From Piper betle (taxonomy: Eukaryota > Streptophyta > Magnoliopsida > Piperales > Piperaceae), in assembly GCA_033002965.1 (NCBI GenBank), contig JAURVB010011007.1, positions 1 to 64,000 of the forward strand: 64,000 nt of DNA, given 5' to 3'. Below, piece by piece: positions 59,753 through 64,000 of the stretch (within the stretch, counting starts at the first letter, position 1; every line of letters begins with the position of its first letter). Under the pieces are notes generated by a model. That model was not told the origin of the DNA and did no database searches. It saw only the letters and a program-made list of their open reading frames with translations. A program made the position numbers and the translations under genes.

Positions 59753-59756
59753 CCCT

Positions 59757-60480
59757 TGTAAAATCCACCCCCTTTGGCTTAGGATTTTATTTATTGTTCT
59801 ATTTGGTTTGACCTTAGGTTTGATTCAATTTGCCCATTGGTTCGATTTAGTTTACTATGGCTTTTAGATTTCAGTTCTAGGGAGAGTTGGTGTTGCTCGT
59901 ATCTTTGTTTGGAAGGCTTTGGCTCATGCGGGTGCATGCTAGTGTGGTTTTGTATAATATACGTTGTGTTTAAGAAGTAATTAATAGGGCCGTTTACATG
60001 TTCATTTTGGGGGTGTTTTGATCATTTATTTAGTGTCAAGATGTTATCAAATACGTAAGTTGATATAATCTTTGACTTGTTGTCACACTACTTCTTGATA
60101 GTCTTTTACTTTATGTATGTGAACAGTTTGACATCATGCACAATAAAAAATTTCTTTAATGTTGTACTGCTACAAAGGTAATGAAATTTGTTTAACTACA
60201 ATTTAATTAGAGCCATAAAGATGTCATAAGTTATATCACATTAATATACTATACCACATGGTGGATCATTTTAATTAATTTTGCATGAATTTATGTACAC
60301 CTCTTTGATTCCCTATATCAAGATTCATTGTCTTTTTATTTCATTGTCATCTCATTTTTCTATCAAAAACATTTTCTTTTATAAGCACATCTTTCAACCA
60401 TGAATTCCAAATCATATTACTATCATCCTTCCACCTTTTGTTGAGTTTTTCCAACTTTGTCGTTTGCTAGAGTTAGTCGG
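59757..60480. other. Unassigned, possibly an A-like LTR start
   Basis: It begins TGTAAAATCCACCCCC with GGCTTAGGATTTTAT following, like the first 40 bp of A LTRs (TGTAAAACCCACGATTCGAG...GGGTTTTAT). It then loses similarity. No PPT precedes it. The rest is AT-rich with nothing recognisable. Confidence 0.3.
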
Positions 60481-60499
60481 AATTGTCCATCAAAGTTGG

Positions 60500-61269
60500 T
60501 TTCACATCAGGTACCCTTTGAAATACATATTTATGTTGTTGAATCTATGGTCACCCTGTCAAATCATCACGTATAAATATATAAAACCATCAACATCCAT
60601 TAAAGAATATTTTTAACATAAATATTTTATTCGGTCACATCAAAACATTCTCGACATTTGGGCCTCGACCAACTTGTTCATTTTATTCACATTTCACTTC
60701 TAATTGAGTCTTGACCCACCTGTAAATTTTCATTCCTTTATCCTTCGACTTGCACACTAATATTTAATTAAGATCATGTTATCATTATCTATTTATATAT
60801 ACCCAAAATCTTCATCATAAGGATTTCATTTTCATAATAAACATAACAAAACAATCAAAATAGTCAAAACAAACATTTTGTCGATGAACATGTGTGTGTG
60901 TGTCCTAGGTAAGTCACTACTCCTCTATCCAAGCCATCATATTAAGTATTTTATCCTCACCTACATATATATTAAGAAAAATCTCTAGAATGTGTTAATG
61001 GTCAAAAAATATAACTACATAGAAAATTGGCAAATGAGAGATGACTCTCATTTTGAATAAAATATATACTTCTTGCGAACATTCTAATGGCATCTAATGA
61101 TGACTCACCAGGCTGGAGACCCGATAGCATTCCGAACTGAATCGTTTGATGTCTTTCTTGACATTTTCTTATTTTCTTGGTCCCTTGGGACTACCCTATA
61201 TCCTAAGCCCTCTCCATTCCTCCATAATTCTCTTGGACTTGAGCATTAAAGCTGAGTACTGTAAGGCAG
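60500..61269 (-). mobile_element. A-type LTR remnant in minus orientation (A4)
   Basis: On the minus strand it matches the A LTR downstream module in order: CTCAAG...GGAGAATTATGGAGGAATGG (about 61250-61215), CCTAAG..., the CGGGTCTCCAGCC block (61130-61110), TATATATGTAGGTGAGG (about 60968-60952), and the GACAGGGTGACC block (about 60565). Its upstream part is cut by B6 at 61270. Confidence 0.6.
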
Positions 61270-64000
61270 TGTACAGGCTATGAAAAAATAAATAAATAAA
61301 AATAATATTCGACTCGGTCAGGAAAGGATCGAACATTGGAGAATTATTATATTCTCTACCCGGTTAATTAGTATATTTTATTATTTACCCGGTTACCCTG
61401 TTAAATGAAATACGGGTATAGGGGTGTTTTCACATACCTTAGCCATCATTTTCATTTATAATTTTAAAAGAGGACATCGTTTTTTGATGTAAGGTCTTCC
61501 TCACCTTAGGCGCGTAGTTCTCCTCTTCCTTGCCAGTGCTTCTTCCTTGCTTGGGTATCCTTCCTATCTCCCTCTTCTTAATTTTCTTGCATGTATATTC
61601 TTTTCAATTGATAATAAGTTTGATAATCATGAGAAATTAAGTCTCAAATTAACAATTAAAAAACTAAACTAACCTGAAAACTAGAATCCCATCCTTGGCC
61701 GAATAGTTTGAAACTTTGGCAAGATGGGCAATGATAAGAACAATTGCAAGGCAGTCCCTCACACCCCGACGACCTCTCTTGCTGTTCGGTCAAAGGGAGG
61801 GCTCGCGGTGTCCCTGGTTTCCAAGTGGTGGCAGAATTACAGCTGTTTGTGGGAGAAGTTGCAAGGGGTGAGGATGGTAATGGCAGTTCCTCTAAAATAG
61901 ATGCGGTAATGGAAGATTCAGAGGGGTAGACACCGGTTGTGCTTCGTCGACAGCATCATGGGTTCCATCACAGTAGTTCAGGCCGCCGGAATAGTCCACA
62001 GCGGATGACCTTCTCGCCGGAATTCATGGTGGCGTAGTGCAAAAGTGGGGAGAACGACCATACTCCGTGCAACGTCCAAAGGTGGCTGATCCTTACTATT
62101 CTGAGGCCGGCCTGAGGTTGTGGAACATCTGAATTGGAGCAAGGTGCAAGAAAGGAGGGGTCTTGAGGCCTGGTTTGGTGCAGGACGGTTGCCTTCGATG
62201 GCTGCTGTAAAACATGGACGTTGGGTTTCATCTTGGGTTGTTTTAATTCGTTGTTGATGCCTTGTTGGGATGTTTATATGGCTGTTCAATTGGGTTGCTG
62301 GGAAAGGTTGCATAGAGTTGAAGAAGAAGACATCACAGACCTGTTTTTGGGTGCAAAGATAGAGTTTGGAGAAGAAGGGTCGTTGGGGAAGAAGAAGATG
62401 GCAGTTTTGTAAATATGGGTTCGATGCACAGACTTGATTCCGACTTGATTTAAAAAATATTACTAATTCATAATAAATCTTTAAAAATTATCATTTTAAT
62501 GGGTTATGGGTAAAGTTACTAAACTAATTAATTATTGGACGAAATTGACATAGACATAAGTAATAAAAATACACTACTGATAAACAGTAGATAATTAATC
62601 GGCGACAAGCGATTAAATTAAATCGGATGGTTATAAATAATTAATAAAATAAAGATTTTAGCTTTACCATATTAAATTTAATATTAGGTAAATAAAGCGA
62701 TTATTTTAATAATGGGTGAGTAATGTAGAAAATGGGTTATTAAACTATAATCCGGTGAAAATCGTAAACGTTGAACCTAAATAGCATAATGAAAATAAAT
62801 AAAGTTCGAACCTTTATTGAGTTGAATAATTTAAAATAATTACATTAGTAATATCTTTAAATTAAAATAATGCAAATTAATTTAATTAATTTAATTGAAC
62901 GACATAATTAATTAAATTACTATTAACAATGATAGCGACTAAAAAACATTATAACCGTAAACTAAATCATCAAGACCGTGTTTAAGTAATTATCATCTCG
63001 AAGGAAAATATATTAATAATAGTAATTGAATATTTGTTTATCAGTTAATAATTATTTTATCAATTGTTTATCACATGTATAATTTAATATTTAATATTGT
63101 TAAATTTTAATAGTGATATATATATATATATATATATAAGTTATTTAGTGGCATGCATTTCTACTCGAATAAAATTATACTTATGTATAATTTTATGTTC
63201 TCATACAGATTAGGATCGTTGGTCACAACTACGAGTTCACTTACGAACTATTCAGGTTAGTATAATCATTTGAAATGTTGTATTTTCCTTTGTTGGCAGC
63301 CCTGGTCAACTTGAGCCTAGATTCAACCACCATTCACCGAGTGCAACCGGGGTCAAGGAATTAACTCAGTCCGACACGGGGCCGCACCCTTAAAATTACT
63401 ATGTGGGAGCCTTGGTCAGCTTGAGTATCTGACTACCATGCGCTGGAACGCAACCGGGGTTGACTCAATTTGGCACAAGGCAGCAACCCCTAAAAGATTG
63501 AACACCTGACCCTATGCCGAAAGGGGCAACATGGCGCAATGGCACAAGACGGCTCATCTTGCACTTGTGATACTGAGAGAGTGAGTTAATGGCAAACATC
63601 GGTAACTACATGCTGTGGGCCATGTAGCGTGTGTGCGCATGCATGGGATGGTAACTGGATGGGGTGGCCAGCCCTCCCGTCATATAACAAGCTCGGCATA
63701 GGCTTATAACAACTAAAAGACTCTTGAAACGATAATGGGGATTTTATTGACTTGTTTCATTTAATTATGTCGCTTAATGGTCTTATCACTAATGCAGAAT
63801 TACCTCCGCAAGTGAGCAGCTTTGGATTGAAGAATAAAAGTGACTCAGGTTGGTGAATTGATAATAAAAATTAGACTTCCTTATTATTCTCTTGTATTAT
63901 AAATGAGGATATGGGAAATGGTCCGAGACTATGGGACGGTTATTTTATATTTTAGAGAACATGATTTATTGTTATGATTTAAATTATATATTGCTAGACT
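61270..64000 (-). mobile_element. LTR B6 (B family), running off the window
   Basis: On the plus strand it begins TGTACAGGCTATGAAAAA (compare TGTAAAGACCATGAAAA of B4) and continues with the reverse of the B1 pattern: the CCCGGTTA block, CTTCTCCTCTTCC, the leader (about 61690-62400, G-rich), AT-rich blocks, then the 63290-63680 cassette also present in B1 (about 1560-1900). The final hundred or so bases up to the terminus lie beyond 64000. It belongs to the short subtype without 30-bp repeats. Frames at 61744-62412 are chance frames. Confidence 0.85.
63116..63138. repeat. (AT)n microsatellite
   Basis: A pure AT run in B6. The same place in B2 carries AT runs (6838-6858 and 7190-7202), so this spot expands repeatedly. 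Confidence 0.9.

Larger units (their letters stand above)
47395..59756 (+). mobile_element. E-type LTR material with a triplicated module, split by B4
   Basis: Blocks of the A-type module recur three times: about 48919-49590, 49600-49983 continuing at 58599-58910, and 58917-59620. Each has GGAGCTCTACTTATC or a variant, a TTTTATTGGATCCC-type block, CAAGGCTGAGAT, the ATGGTGGGTATTATATG block and a GTGTGGGTAATGGAGTACAC block. The last ends in CCCTATATATATGTAGGTGAGG (about 59604) as in A LTRs. The left part (47395-48900) is AT-rich with nothing else recognisable. The outer ends are not clear. Confidence 0.5.

Overview
The window is plant nuclear DNA from a repeat-rich angiosperm. The evidence is plant-type LTR retrotransposons throughout: tRNA-Met primer sites reading TGGTATCAGAGC, an Athila-type gag-pol with its PPT and tRNA-Asp primer site, TRIM elements and a CACTA-like end. 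The species cannot be fixed from sequence alone. I find no intact host gene. Almost every open frame here is a chance frame in the GC-rich leader of a long LTR, a frame through a tandem repeat, or a relic of a retroelement protein. No RNA gene or CRISPR array was recognised.

Family names are mine. A: LTR about 3 kb, TGTAAAACCC...GTTACA. B: LTR about 2.1-3.2 kb, TGTAACGACC...TTTACA. D: short internal domain. E and F: diverged relatives of A. G: TRIM of about 450 bp. H: small non-autonomous element. T: TRIM of about 600 bp. The strand of B follows its C-rich leader, which matches the leader of A; this is open to question (see findings).

Layout. 1-4960: 3' end of an A element (A1), with solo LTR B1 (1126-3221, perfect ATAAT duplication) inside. 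5468-9508: B2 followed by a second, partial B 3' half. 9509-14351: diverged A-type LTRs (A3, F), the second broken by a Copia-like LTR. 14563-19955: small elements, namely two G TRIMs, a CACTA-like end, a tandem T array with three LTRs, and element H. 19956-26990: mostly unassigned, with a D-like/C-rich LTR near 21509-23150 and one possible low-copy exon pair near 24073-24514. 27076-46539: a solo A-type LTR (A2) split by an Athila element (27755-34659, itself hit by a T TRIM at 30186-30780) and by a young A element with both LTRs (36181-45673). 46540-59756: E-type LTR material with a triplicated module, a G TRIM (46944-47389, perfect GTCTT duplication), and solo LTR B4 (49984-58593, perfect ACAAT duplication). 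B4 holds the D element (52106-57659), which holds B5 (54529-57335). 59757-64000: A-type remnant in minus orientation, then B6 running off the window.

Relative order follows from nesting: A2 before Athila before the T TRIM; A2 before the young A element; E before B4 before D before B5. The young A element is the most unusual object. It has LTRs of nearly 3 kb, an internal domain with no long frame except a 13-unit minisatellite, a relic of the chromovirus Pol tail at its PPT, and a 61-bp flanking duplication in place of the usual 5 bp.
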